Below are positions 35,588 to 44,183 of a stretch of 64,000 nucleotides of DNA, piece after piece. Made by a program: the position numbers and the translations under genes. The notes beneath the pieces are model-generated. The model did not search any database. It was not told the origin of the DNA and saw only the letters and a program-made list of their open reading frames with translations. The stretch comes from JANQGG01 sp964642175 (lineage in GTDB: Bacteria > Bacteroidota > Chlorobiia > Chlorobiales > Chloroherpetonaceae), in the NCBI GenBank assembly GCA_964642175.1, contig CAZXOK010000001.1:620001-684000 (forward strand). The letters are read 5' to 3'. Every line of letters begins with the position of its first letter. Positions within the stretch are counted from its first letter, which is position 1.

Positions 35588-36871
35588 ATGTCTGAGCATA
35601 AGTATCAAGATTCTATTGAGTTAGAACAGGCGGTTGTAGATGGAATGGATATTTCGGGGCATTGGAACAAGATGTTTGTTCCAAGATCTTTAACCGAATA
35701 CAACATAGAAGGATTAGAACAGTTACGCGATATCCCCGGTGCCGAAAGCATCAATAATTGTTACCAGTGTGCCAAGTGTGTGGGCTCATGCCCGGTAGAG
35801 TATGTCGGAAGCTACGGCCCGAGAAAGATCTATCGCAAGTTGCAAACCGGCACTAACCTGATTGAAGATGAGTATTTGTGGTTGTGTACCACCTGTAAAA
35901 ACTGTGTTCGGGTATGTCCCAAGGATGTTAATATGGGAGAGATTATCCCTGCAGCCCGCGAAAAAGCGGTATTGAATGGATTTATTCCGGATGAGATTCA
36001 GGAAATGTTGCAAAGTGTTTCCGAATATGGCAACCCGATGGGTGAGTCGGCCCGTAAGCGCGCCAAGTGGATGAAACCGGTTAAAGATTCTGTCAAGAAC
36101 CTGGCTAAAGTCGAAGAAGGCGAATCTGTGGATGTGCTTTGGTTCGTAGGTGATTTTTATGCCTACCATGCCCGTGGTAACGATGCCGCCCTGGCAATGG
36201 TTAATGTCTTTAATAAGCTGGGTGTTGATTTTGGAATGCTTGGAGAAGCCGAGAAAACCGATGGCGACTCTCAGCGACTGGTTGGTGAATCAGGTTTGTT
36301 TGAAGACCTGGCCAACCATAACGATGCCTTGTTTGAAAAACACCCGCATCAAACCCTTCTGGTTAACGACCCGCATGCCTACAACGCTATTAAAAAGCAT
36401 TATCCAAAGATTACAGGTAATGAGCGAAATGTATCCCATTACACCCAGTACCTGGCTGAGAATCTTGATGCATTAAAGAAGTTGATGACAAAGTCATTTG
36501 ATAAGAAAGTTACTTTCCACGATCCATGTTACCTTGGCCGGCATAACAACGAGTATCAGGCCCCAAGAGACCTGATCAACAGCCTGCCCGGAGCCGAGTT
36601 TATTGAAATGCCTCGTAACAAAGAGCAAAGCTATTGTTGCGGTGGCGGTGGTGGCGGTATGTGGCTGGACGGTTTGGTGGCCAACTATACGTCTGAGCGC
36701 CTTTCCACCAATCGCGTTCGCGAGGCTATTGAAACCGGAGCCGATGTTCTTTTGGTATGCTGCCCTTACGAAGTCTCACGATTTGAAGACGCGGTAAAAG
36801 CCTTAAACGCAGAAGGTAAGTTACAGGTATTGGATATTGTGGAAGCTATCAATGAATGCATTGCTGATTAA
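35588..36871 (+). CDS. HdrC2-HdrB2 fusion (sHdrB3/HdrD-like) subunit
   Basis: This 427-residue protein has two 4Fe-4S ferredoxin sites (CYQCAKCVGSCP at about 58-69 and CTTCKNCVRVCP at about 100-111) followed by a CCG domain with DPCYLGRHNNEYQAPR and SYCCGGGGGGM. This is the HdrC plus HdrB order in one chain, as in HdrD and the sHdrB3 subunit of the EtfAB-linked sHdr type. It has no membrane segment. A good GGAGG precedes the ATG. Its C-terminal two-thirds is clearly homologous to the same part of the membrane protein at 38759, including the shared ESARKR and YLWFVGD-like segments. Confidence 0.85.
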   Translation: MSEHKYQDSIELEQAVVDGMDISGHWNKMFVPRSLTEYNIEGLEQLRDIPGAESINNCYQCAKCVGSCPVEYVGSYGPRKIYRKLQTGTNLIEDEYLWLCTTCKNCVRVCPKDVNMGEIIPAAREKAVLNGFIPDEIQEMLQSVSEYGNPMGESARKRAKWMKPVKDSVKNLAKVEEGESVDVLWFVGDFYAYHARGNDAALAMVNVFNKLGVDFGMLGEAEKTDGDSQRLVGESGLFEDLANHNDALFEKHPHQTLLVNDPHAYNAIKKHYPKITGNERNVSHYTQYLAENLDALKKLMTKSFDKKVTFHDPCYLGRHNNEYQAPRDLINSLPGAEFIEMPRNKEQSYCCGGGGGGMWLDGLVANYTSERLSTNRVREAIETGADVLLVCCPYEVSRFEDAVKALNAEGKLQVLDIVEAINECIAD

Positions 36872-36896
36872 GTAGTTTTATAGCACATAAAAATGT

Positions 36897-36923
36897 CTAA
36901 CTGCCCAATTATTGGGTGGTTAG
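36897..36923 (+). other. Intercistronic hairpin between the sHdr and etf genes
   Basis: A 12-bp inverted repeat with a TTA loop (CTAACTGCCCAA / TTGGGTGGTTAG, two G-T pairs) lies in the gap after the HdrB3-like gene. There is no T-run after it, so it looks like an RNA stabilising or processing element rather than a terminator. Confidence 0.6.
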
Positions 36924-36983
36924 ATAAGTGTGTCCAGTTCGTTATTAATAAAACCAATCCTATCAACGATAGAGGAGATCAAA

Positions 36984-37733
36984 ATGAAAATTCTTGTGTT
37001 ACTGCGCCAGGTTCCGGATCTGGTAGAAGATTTAGAAGTGGATGGTTCAGGTAAAGCCCTGGACGATTCCGAAATCAAGTTCAAGCTTAACGAGTATGAT
37101 GAGCATGCACTTGAAGAGGCCATTTTACTTAAAGAGCGTGGTGAAGCCGATGAAGTTGTGGCTCTAACCCAATCGGGTGAAGGTGCCGACAAGGTACTTT
37201 ACACGGCCCTTGCAAAAGGAGCAACTAAAGCGCAATTGGTTGAGTGCTCGGGTGATGTGACCGACAGTTTGCAGCTTTCCAAAGTTTTTGCCGAAGCGGC
37301 TAAAGCTGAAGGTGGCGATCTGATCATGGTTGGTGTTCAGTCGGTGGATGATCGCGAAGGGCAATTAGCGCCGATCGTAGCTTCAACTTTGGGTATACCT
37401 TGCGTAAGCGCGGTAACCGGTGTTAAAGTCAGTGGTGGTGTAGCCAGTATTTACAAAGAGTATTCCGGTGGTATTATGGGTGAGTTCGAAGCAGATCTGC
37501 CGGTTGTGGTAGGTATTCAGGCTGCTGAGCAACCACCGCGTTATGCACCTGTCAGTAAAATCAAGCAAATCCAGGATTCGGCTGAATTGGGAAGCCTGAG
37601 TGCCTCTGCCGTTGCTGGTATCGCCGGGGTAGAAGTGCTCGCATTAGCCCCACCGCCAAAAGGAGAAGGCGCTAAAATGCTGGAATCGGGTTCAGACCTT
37701 GCTGAAGTTCTGAAAGAACTGGGCATCGCATAA
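36984..37733 (+). CDS. etfB: Electron transfer flavoprotein beta subunit
   Basis: About 249 residues from ATG 36984, preceded by AGAGGAG; an upstream in-frame ATG at 36930 adds a non-conserved leader. It begins MKILVLLRQVPDL and has the EtfB motifs KFKLNEYDEHALEEA, DLIMVGVQSVDDREGQLAP and DLPVVVGIQAAEQPPRY. EtfB binds AMP/FAD and forms a heterodimer with EtfA. Here it probably links LbpA/sHdr to the quinone pool. Confidence 0.94.
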   Translation: MKILVLLRQVPDLVEDLEVDGSGKALDDSEIKFKLNEYDEHALEEAILLKERGEADEVVALTQSGEGADKVLYTALAKGATKAQLVECSGDVTDSLQLSKVFAEAAKAEGGDLIMVGVQSVDDREGQLAPIVASTLGIPCVSAVTGVKVSGGVASIYKEYSGGIMGEFEADLPVVVGIQAAEQPPRYAPVSKIKQIQDSAELGSLSASAVAGIAGVEVLALAPPPKGEGAKMLESGSDLAEVLKELGIA

Positions 37734-37780
37734 ATGCTCTTGAAATTACTCAATAACCAATTTTAAAATTTATTAGACTT

Positions 37781-38725
37781 ATGGCAAACATATTAGTTGT
37801 AACAGAACATATAAAAGGCCAGTTCGAAGATATTTCGTTTGAAATGTGCGGTATAGCTCGCAACCTGGCCTCTTCAACAGGCGGAACCTGCTCGGCCCTT
37901 GTATTTGGTGGTATGAAATCCAAAGCCTCTGAATTGGGTGCTGCTGATGTGGTTCTGGCGGCAGATGCCAGCGAGGAATATAATCCTGAAGAATACGCCG
38001 CAATTGTAAGCAGCGTTATTAAAGACAAATCTCCGGATCTGGTTTTGATCGGCTCAACCTCTATGGGTGTGGATATCGCTGGACAGGTTGGCGCTTCACT
38101 TGAGCTTCCGATCGTTTCCTATTGTAATGCTATTGAAGCATCAGGCTCCGGATTCAAATGCACCAGCCAGCTTTATGGCGGAAAATTAAACAGCGATGTG
38201 CAGGTAAGCGCAAAGGCTATTGCCATGGTCCTGGCTGGTTCTGCCGATCCTGAAACCGGTAAAAGTGGCGGTGCAGCTTTAGTGGAAGATGTTCAGGTTG
38301 AAAAAGGCGCCGGAAAAGTTCGCTTTAAAACTCTGATTGAGCCGGAAGCTTCAGATGTGGATATCACTCAAAGCCAGGTATTGGTGTCTATTGGCAGAGG
38401 TATTGGCAGCAAAGATGATATTGATACTGCCAAAGAACTCGCCGAAGCCCTCAGTGCCGACATATCCTGCTCTCGTCCGATTGTGGATGCCGGATGGCTT
38501 CCAAAATCTTACCAGGTGGGTAAATCCGGCTTGAAAGTTAAACCGAAAGTCTATCTGGCTTTGGGCATTTCCGGTGCTCCGGAACATATCGAAGGTATGA
38601 AAAGTGCCGGCACCATTATCGCTGTAAATACTGATCCTCAGGCCCCGATCTTTGATGTGGCCCATTACGGCATTGTTGGTGATCTGTTTGATGTGACTGA
38701 GGAATTGATGGATGAACTTGAATAG
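37781..38725 (+). CDS. etfA: Electron transfer flavoprotein alpha subunit
   Basis: The 314 residues carry the FAD-binding EtfA C-terminal domain: VLVSIGRGIGSKDDI, SCSRPIVDAGW, GLKVKPKVYLALGISGAPEHIEGM and DPQAPIFDVAHYGIVGDL. It follows etfB by 47 bp and forms the same operon. EtfAB transfers electrons between dehydrogenases and a membrane quinone oxidoreductase, here most likely the protein encoded next. Confidence 0.94.
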   Translation: MANILVVTEHIKGQFEDISFEMCGIARNLASSTGGTCSALVFGGMKSKASELGAADVVLAADASEEYNPEEYAAIVSSVIKDKSPDLVLIGSTSMGVDIAGQVGASLELPIVSYCNAIEASGSGFKCTSQLYGGKLNSDVQVSAKAIAMVLAGSADPETGKSGGAALVEDVQVEKGAGKVRFKTLIEPEASDVDITQSQVLVSIGRGIGSKDDIDTAKELAEALSADISCSRPIVDAGWLPKSYQVGKSGLKVKPKVYLALGISGAPEHIEGMKSAGTIIAVNTDPQAPIFDVAHYGIVGDLFDVTEELMDELE

Positions 38726-38758
38726 ATCTAATGAAAACACAATTTAAAGGAGAATCTC

Positions 38759-40888
38759 ATGTTAACGAGTTATGAACAGATTGCATTTATACTGCTCATT
38801 ATTGTATGTGGTGCAATAGCGTTTCAACGTTTCTCGGAGGTATTTGCCATTGTAAAGAAAGGGCAGCCCTCCATGCACAAAACCGACTTTATTCAACGCC
38901 TGATTAAAGCCCTGGTGGATGTGGGTGCTCAGAAAACCATTTCAAAATCCAGACCTCTGGCCAGTGGTTTTCATGCCCTGATCTTTTTCGGATTCAGTTT
39001 TTATGTACTGGTAAATGTGAATGATGTACTGGAAGCGTATGTGGCCGGCTGGACAACAGTGGCCAGTACCAATCCTATCGCTCAGACATTTAACATCCTC
39101 TCGGATTTATTCAGTATTGCGGTGCTCAGTGGCGTAGTTTATTTTTTAGTGCGTCGCTTTGCCTTTAAACCAAAATCGTTTGAGTTTAACCAGAATGTGA
39201 AATTACAGCCGGCCGTTGCAGCCGGGGGTATCAAGCGCGACTCCCTGATCGTGGGTGTTTTCATTATTGTGCATGTTGGTTCAAGATGGCTCGGAACGGT
39301 TTTTCACCTGGCTGAAAAAGAGTATTTCGATCCGTTTATGCCTACGGCCAGCATGGTAGCCCCGATGTTCTATGGTGCTGAAAATCTTGAAATAGGTATT
39401 CACGTAGCCTGGTGGCTTGCCATGGGGTTGATCGTAATGTTCCTGCCTTATTTTCCAAAAAGTAAGCACATTCACCTGATGATTGCTCCTTTGAACCTGG
39501 CATTCCGTCGCGATAATCCGGTCGGTGAATTGGAAAAACCTTCCAATAAATCAAAACCAGGTGCCAAAGAGCTTTCCGATCTTCCTCTGAATCGGGTTCT
39601 GAACTCATACGCATGTATTATGTGTAACCGATGCCAGGATGTATGCCCGGCTCATGAATCCGGAGCGCCGTTAAGCCCGGGAGCCCTCGAGATCAACAAG
39701 CGTTATTACATCAACCGCAATGCCAAAGCACTTGCCGGAGAAGGCCCAACCCAGGAAGCACTTCTGGATTATGCCATCTCTGAAGATGGTGTGTGGGCTT
39801 GTACCACTTGTTTTGCTTGTGCAAACATCTGTCCGGTTGGTAACGAACCTATCATGGATTTAATAGATATGCGTCGTAACCAGGTGTTTGATGCACAAAT
39901 GCCGGGTGAATTGGCTGATGCGTTAAAAGGCCTGGATGAACAAGGAAACTCACTGGGTGAGTCGGCCCGTAAGCGCAGCGCATGGACCAAACCGCTTGAT
40001 TTCAAAATTAAAGATGCTACAAAAGAATCTGTGAAATACCTTTGGTTTGTCGGTGATTATGCCTCTTACAACCAGAACTGCCTGGAAAACACACGCAAGT
40101 TTGCCCAGATTATGCAGGAAGCAGGTATCGATTTTGGCATCATGGGTAAAAAAGAAAAATCAGCCGGAAACGATGTTCGCCGTGCCGGTGAAGAAGGTTT
40201 GTTTGAGGTTCTGGCCGAGTCCAACATTGAGTCGCTCAACGAATGCCAGTTCGAGGAGATCATCACAACCGATCCGCACACATATAACACCATCAAGAAC
40301 GAATACCCGGCTTTCGGAAGTGAATTTAAAATTCAGCACTATTCAACCTTTTTACTGGATCTGATCAATTCTGGCCAGATCAACCTGAAAAAGAAGCTTG
40401 ATATTAAAGCCACTTACCACGATCCCTGCTACCTGGGTCGTTATAACAACATTTATGATGCACCGCGCCAGGTGATGGAGAAATGTGGTGCAGAACTGGT
40501 TGAAATGCCACGCAACAAGTCCAATTCGTTCTGTTGTGGTGCCGGTGGCGGCAGAATCTGGATCCCGGATCATGAAGATGTTAAGCAACGTCCCAGTGAA
40601 CTCAGGATGCAAGAAGCCTCATCGCTAGGTGTAGATCACTTTGCCGTGGCCTGCCCGAAAGATATGACCATGTTCTCGGATGCCATTAAAACCGTTGGGT
40701 TGGAAGGCAAAATGCAAACCGTCGATATCGTTGATCTGGTTTGGAAAGCCATGGGATTGGATGAAAAACAGGCTGAAGAGACTTCGCCAAAATCTGAAGA
40801 GAAAAAAGCAGAAGAGAAGGCTGAAAAACCAGCCCAGAAACCTGAAGTTTCAGCTGATATTAGCAAAGCTAATATGTCTTTGAACTAA
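38759..40888 (+). CDS. Membrane ETF:quinone oxidoreductase-like (EMO-like) iron-sulfur protein
   Basis: This 709-residue protein has five hydrophobic segments in the first 240 residues (roughly 5-27, 70-95, 105-135, 160-182, 212-236) with conserved histidines, resembling a NarI-like b-heme domain. Then come two 4Fe-4S sites (CIMCNRCQDVCP and CTTCFACANICP) and a CCG domain (DPCYLGRYNN, FCCGAGGGRIW). This is the layout of the membrane ETF-menaquinone oxidoreductases of DUF224 type. The last 50 residues are a low-complexity Lys/Glu tail. The gene has a good Shine-Dalgarno (AAAGGAG). It probably passes electrons from EtfAB to quinone. Confidence 0.85.
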   Translation: MLTSYEQIAFILLIIVCGAIAFQRFSEVFAIVKKGQPSMHKTDFIQRLIKALVDVGAQKTISKSRPLASGFHALIFFGFSFYVLVNVNDVLEAYVAGWTTVASTNPIAQTFNILSDLFSIAVLSGVVYFLVRRFAFKPKSFEFNQNVKLQPAVAAGGIKRDSLIVGVFIIVHVGSRWLGTVFHLAEKEYFDPFMPTASMVAPMFYGAENLEIGIHVAWWLAMGLIVMFLPYFPKSKHIHLMIAPLNLAFRRDNPVGELEKPSNKSKPGAKELSDLPLNRVLNSYACIMCNRCQDVCPAHESGAPLSPGALEINKRYYINRNAKALAGEGPTQEALLDYAISEDGVWACTTCFACANICPVGNEPIMDLIDMRRNQVFDAQMPGELADALKGLDEQGNSLGESARKRSAWTKPLDFKIKDATKESVKYLWFVGDYASYNQNCLENTRKFAQIMQEAGIDFGIMGKKEKSAGNDVRRAGEEGLFEVLAESNIESLNECQFEEIITTDPHTYNTIKNEYPAFGSEFKIQHYSTFLLDLINSGQINLKKKLDIKATYHDPCYLGRYNNIYDAPRQVMEKCGAELVEMPRNKSNSFCCGAGGGRIWIPDHEDVKQRPSELRMQEASSLGVDHFAVACPKDMTMFSDAIKTVGLEGKMQTVDIVDLVWKAMGLDEKQAEETSPKSEEKKAEEKAEKPAQKPEVSADISKANMSLN

Positions 40889-40977
40889 AGCCCGAAGGCC
40901 CCGGTTCAGGGGCTGGAAGTAGTAGAAAAAATCAGTACATGTTTTAGAGATCATTAAGAGCTGAGATTTTAAATGTC

Positions 40978-41006
40978 GGGTTCCCTTTAACAAGCTCCGG
41001 GAACCC
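40978..41006 (+). other. Intercistronic hairpin before the DsrE-like gene
   Basis: An 8-bp repeat GGGTTCCC / GGGAACCC with a 13-nt loop lies in the 179-bp gap, nested in a longer weak pairing of GAGATT and AATCTC. There is no T-run, so it could be an RNA processing or attenuation element. Confidence 0.5.
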
Positions 41007-41067
41007 ACAGTTTTAATAATCTCTTTAGCATGCAGAGTTTTAACAATTAAACAATTCAAACAACATT

Positions 41068-41442
41068 ATGTCTGAAGAAGGAAAAGTATTAATAATGGTA
41101 ACCTCGGGTCCGCAAACCCCTCAGCGTTGTGCCACACCATTTTATATGGCCACGGTTGCAGCTGCTATGGATAACGAAGTGGAGATCATCTTTCAGATCG
41201 ATGGGGTACTGTTAATGAAAAAAGGACAAACCGAAAACCTGTTTGCCAAAGATGGCGGTAAAGTGGTCTATGATTTTATCAAAGACGCCTATGATGCTGA
41301 TGTAAAAATGAGCGTTTGTTCAGCTGCCTTGCAGTTGCACGACATGACTGAGGACGATCTCATCAGTGAATGTGCTGGTGTGGTTGGTGCTGCACATATT
41401 ACCGGTGCCGGTATGGACAGCGATCTTGTACTTCATTATTAA
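41068..41442 (+). CDS. DsrE/DsrF-like sulfur-carrier protein
   Basis: This 124-residue cytoplasmic protein has a DsrE-like fold: an N-terminal VLIMVTSGPQTPQRC, a helical AAMDNEVEIIFQIDGVLL and a central C84 (MSVCSAALQLHD). C21 and C84 are candidate persulfide-carrying residues. In sHdr loci a DsrE3-type protein hands sulfur between TusA and the sHdr complex. The precise subgroup cannot be set here. It is in the sHdr operon, just before lbpA. Confidence 0.8.
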   Translation: MSEEGKVLIMVTSGPQTPQRCATPFYMATVAAAMDNEVEIIFQIDGVLLMKKGQTENLFAKDGGKVVYDFIKDAYDADVKMSVCSAALQLHDMTEDDLISECAGVVGAAHITGAGMDSDLVLHY

Positions 41443-41463
41443 ACCATTTAAGGAGACCAAACT

Positions 41464-41925
41464 ATGGCAGAGATTAATAACTGCGTCTTACCCGACGATT
41501 TAAAATACCATATTGATAACAACATCTGGGTGAAATTAAATGATGACGGCACTCTAACCCTTGGTATGACCGACATCGCCCAGTCAATGGCCGGTAGCAT
41601 CATTCACTGCAAAGCCAAAAAATTAGGAAAGTCTATTAAAAAGAATGGCAGTGTGGCCACCGTGGAAAGCGGTAAATGGGTTGGCCCGGTCAAGAGTCCG
41701 TTTTCTGGTGAAATTGTAGCTATTAATGATACGGTAGAAAACGATCCGCCAATGCTGAACAAAAGCCCATACAAAGATGGATGGATTGTGAAATTAAAAC
41801 CTGATAATCTTGATGGCGACATGGCCGAACTGGTGGACGCTGCTGGTGCTACCGAAGGGTTTAAATCTTACATGGCTGAAAAAGACTTTAAAGAGTGCAT
41901 TCATTGCGAAGGCTTTGATCAGTAA
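41464..41925 (+). CDS. lbpA: Lipoate-binding protein LbpA (GcvH-like)
   Basis: This 153-residue protein resembles glycine-cleavage H protein: WVKLNDDGTLTLGMTDIAQSM and the lipoyl site GSVATVESGKWVGPVKSP, with the modified lysine expected at K71. A C-terminal extension has CIHCEGFDQ, not found in GcvH. No gcvT or gcvP gene is nearby, while the lip/lpl genes are about 8-11 kb downstream, so it is the sulfur-oxidation carrier rather than part of glycine cleavage. A clear AAGGAG precedes the ATG. It is expected to shuttle sulfur-bearing or reducing equivalents on the lipoyl arm. Confidence 0.92.
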   Translation: MAEINNCVLPDDLKYHIDNNIWVKLNDDGTLTLGMTDIAQSMAGSIIHCKAKKLGKSIKKNGSVATVESGKWVGPVKSPFSGEIVAINDTVENDPPMLNKSPYKDGWIVKLKPDNLDGDMAELVDAAGATEGFKSYMAEKDFKECIHCEGFDQ

Positions 41926-42207
41926 ATGTCCCTGGAGATTAAACTGAAAATCTTTACACATCCGGCCTGCAGTGGATGTGGTGATGCCGTAAAACCGGGC
42001 TGGGATTTAACTCAGCACTATCCCGATCTTCGGCTGGAAACATGTACTCTGCAGACCAAAGAGGGATTGGAAGAAGCCAATAAACAAGGTGTAAAACTGA
42101 TCCCGACATCCATTTTTTATAAAGACCTGACCGAGTGTGAGCGGTTTGTGGGGCAAACAACCTATGAAAAATTAGAAGAAACCTACCTGGGTTTAATTAA
42201 AGGTTAG
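41926..42207 (+). CDS. Thioredoxin/glutaredoxin-fold protein with CSGC motif
   Basis: The 93 residues have a thioredoxin-like pattern: KLKIFTHPACSGCGDAVKP (C15, C18), a beta-alpha-beta middle, and a cis-proline-like LIPTSIFYKD. The ATG directly follows the lbpA stop (TAAATG), so it is translationally coupled to lbpA. It may reduce LbpA's lipoyl or protein disulfides or accept sulfur; this is inference. I do not know of a named member of the classical sHdr set that corresponds to it. Confidence 0.78.
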   Translation: MSLEIKLKIFTHPACSGCGDAVKPGWDLTQHYPDLRLETCTLQTKEGLEEANKQGVKLIPTSIFYKDLTECERFVGQTTYEKLEETYLGLIKG

Positions 42208-42617
42208 TCGTGCTCCTTTTTTATTGTGATTAATTGTGGTCTGTGCGATGAGCCGGACAGCAATCAATTCGGGCGTTTATCCGGATCGTTGCACTCGGCG
42301 TGGTCGCTGGTGACCACATTAAGTAAGAGCATTAACAAGGGGTTGAAAAACAGATGTTTATTTAAAATAAGCACGTTTTTCTGAACCAGGCCAATAGCTT
42401 GCCAGCAGATTCTGATTGTTAAAGACTCAATCAGAATATCAAAGATTTTACGCTGAACCTGCCAATGCAGGTAAGTAGATGCTCCTGGCAGAACAGGAGT
42501 CAGGAAAAATTGTCACTGGTTATACTTCTAAAAGTGACAATCCAGGTACAGTTAAGAGATTCATAAACAATTGAAAGGTTGGTTCTAGGCAACTAACCCG
42601 ATACTAAATCATTTTAC
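42208..42617 (+). promoter_or_regulatory. Structured leader upstream of the molybdoenzyme operon
   Basis: This 410-bp region has no credible gene but contains five consecutive inverted repeats: GTGGTC/GACCAC (42300-42317), ATTCTGATTG/CAATCAGAAT (42409-42437, 10 bp perfect), ACCTGC/GCAGGT (42457-42472), CTCCTG/CAGGAG (42482-42499) and TTGTCACT/AGTGACAA (42510-42540). The last four lie within 132 bases, the final one ending 77 bases before the ATG. This suggests a folded 5' UTR, possibly a cofactor riboswitch such as the molybdenum-cofactor class, though I cannot match a consensus by eye. Confidence 0.5.
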
Positions 42618-44171
42618 ATGAATTACGGATTTGTTATAGATGCTCGTAAATGCATTGGCTGCCATGCGTGTACGGTAGCATGTAAGTCGGAAAATGAAGT
42701 TCCCATAGGAGTTAACAGAACATGGGTAAAGTATGTCGAGCGTGGCAAATTCCCTGACGTTCGCCGATATTTCACGGTATTGCGATGTAATCACTGTGAA
42801 GAACCACCTTGTGTGGATATCTGCCCGGTTGAGGCTCTTCAAAAACGTGATGATGGCATTGTGGATTTCGACAACCGTCGTTGCATTGGTTGTAAAGCAT
42901 GCTCGCAGGCCTGTCCCTATAATGCATTATACATTGATCCGGATACGCACACATCGGCAAAGTGTAATTTTTGTGCTCATCGAAAAGTGCAAGGATATAA
43001 ACCGGCTTGTGAAGTGATCTGTCCTCAAGAAGCGATTATATCCGGTGATCTGGATAATCCGGAAAGTCAAATCTCTAAACTTGTATCAACAGAGCAAACC
43101 TTGACAAGAAAAGCTGAAAAAGGCACCTCGCCAAATGTGTATTATATCGATGGTGATGGACAAACGCTCAATCCATTAAATGTGCCATCAGATGAAAGTT
43201 ATCTCTGGAGCCAGCAGTCACGCGGGGTAGGGCATTTTGCCAAAAAATCGCATAATGGAAAAGCTTCAAAAAATGGACATTCAGCCCAAAAGAGAACTCA
43301 TCAAACCAGCGTAAATGTCTATGATACACCCTCCAAGGGTGCAGTCTGGGGATGGGAAGTACCGGCCTATATCCTCACTAAAGGGATTTCTTCGGGCATG
43401 GTACTAACCTTGTTTATCCTCACTTCTATGTTTTCCATGACATTAGCCCCGGCAGTAGAGTGGTCCGTTATTGGACTGGCCCTTGTTTTTCTGGCGCTAA
43501 CCGGTGTTTTTCTGGTTAAAGACCTGGATAGACCCGATCGGTTTTCATTTGTCATGTTCCGCCCGCAGTTTAAATCCTGGCTTGTAAAAGGTGGTTTTGC
43601 CATTACAGGCTATGGTGCATTTTTAGCTTTCTGGGGTGTAAGCAAATATCTGGAACTGGCATGGCTGGAGCCTATTATGTTATGGGGGTCGGTCATCTCG
43701 GCTGTTGTAATAGCCATCTACACGGCCTTTTTATTCGGCTCGGCTAAAGGCCGCGATTTCTGGCAAAGCCCGCTGCTGGCATTTCATATGTTCGTAACCT
43801 CGTTGGTGATCGGTGGTTCGAGTTTAATGATGATTTTAGCCTTACTCGGACTCAATGCCGAGGCATCTGCGATCATCAAATGGGGGCTGATTGGCGGTTT
43901 GCTTCTGAACCTGATTTCCATTTCGTTGGAAGTGTTCAGCAAGCACCCAACCAAACAAGCCGAAGAGACAACCAAGTCTATTTTAGATGGCGAGTTCAAA
44001 CTTGATTTCTGGTTTGGCAGCCTGCTTTTAGGTCATCTTTTACCTATTATTTTACTGCTAAGTTTTTCCAACCTTGCCATGCTTTTTCTGGCGTCCATTC
44101 TCATTCTGCTCGGTGCATGGGTAACTGAGAAAATCTGGGTAAAAGCACCGCAAATGGTTTCATTAAGTTAA
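42618..44171 (+). CDS. Fused iron-sulfur and NrfD-type membrane subunit (SoeB-SoeC-like)
   Basis: The 517 residues combine two subunits. The N-terminus (1-150) carries four ferredoxin sites: CIGCHACTVAC (C12), CNHCEEPPCVDICP, CIGCKACSQACP, and CNFCAHRKVQ with CEVICP. A linker rich in Ser, Lys and His (200-240) leads to a polytopic NrfD-type domain (about 245-515) with around eight membrane helices, which would exchange electrons with quinone. In SoeABC/PsrABC complexes these are separate proteins, so this is a B-C fusion. There is no signal peptide, so the iron-sulfur half is cytoplasmic. It pairs with the next gene, 12 bp away. Confidence 0.82.
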   Translation: MNYGFVIDARKCIGCHACTVACKSENEVPIGVNRTWVKYVERGKFPDVRRYFTVLRCNHCEEPPCVDICPVEALQKRDDGIVDFDNRRCIGCKACSQACPYNALYIDPDTHTSAKCNFCAHRKVQGYKPACEVICPQEAIISGDLDNPESQISKLVSTEQTLTRKAEKGTSPNVYYIDGDGQTLNPLNVPSDESYLWSQQSRGVGHFAKKSHNGKASKNGHSAQKRTHQTSVNVYDTPSKGAVWGWEVPAYILTKGISSGMVLTLFILTSMFSMTLAPAVEWSVIGLALVFLALTGVFLVKDLDRPDRFSFVMFRPQFKSWLVKGGFAITGYGAFLAFWGVSKYLELAWLEPIMLWGSVISAVVIAIYTAFLFGSAKGRDFWQSPLLAFHMFVTSLVIGGSSLMMILALLGLNAEASAIIKWGLIGGLLLNLISISLEVFSKHPTKQAEETTKSILDGEFKLDFWFGSLLLGHLLPIILLLSFSNLAMLFLASILILLGAWVTEKIWVKAPQMVSLS

Positions 44172-44183
44172 TTAGGATTTGAT

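Noticed and set aside
41464..41925. GcvH of the glycine cleavage system
   Set aside because: No gcvT, gcvP or lpd gene is nearby, it has a Cys-containing C-terminal extension, and it lies in the sHdr operon with dedicated lipoylation genes downstream.
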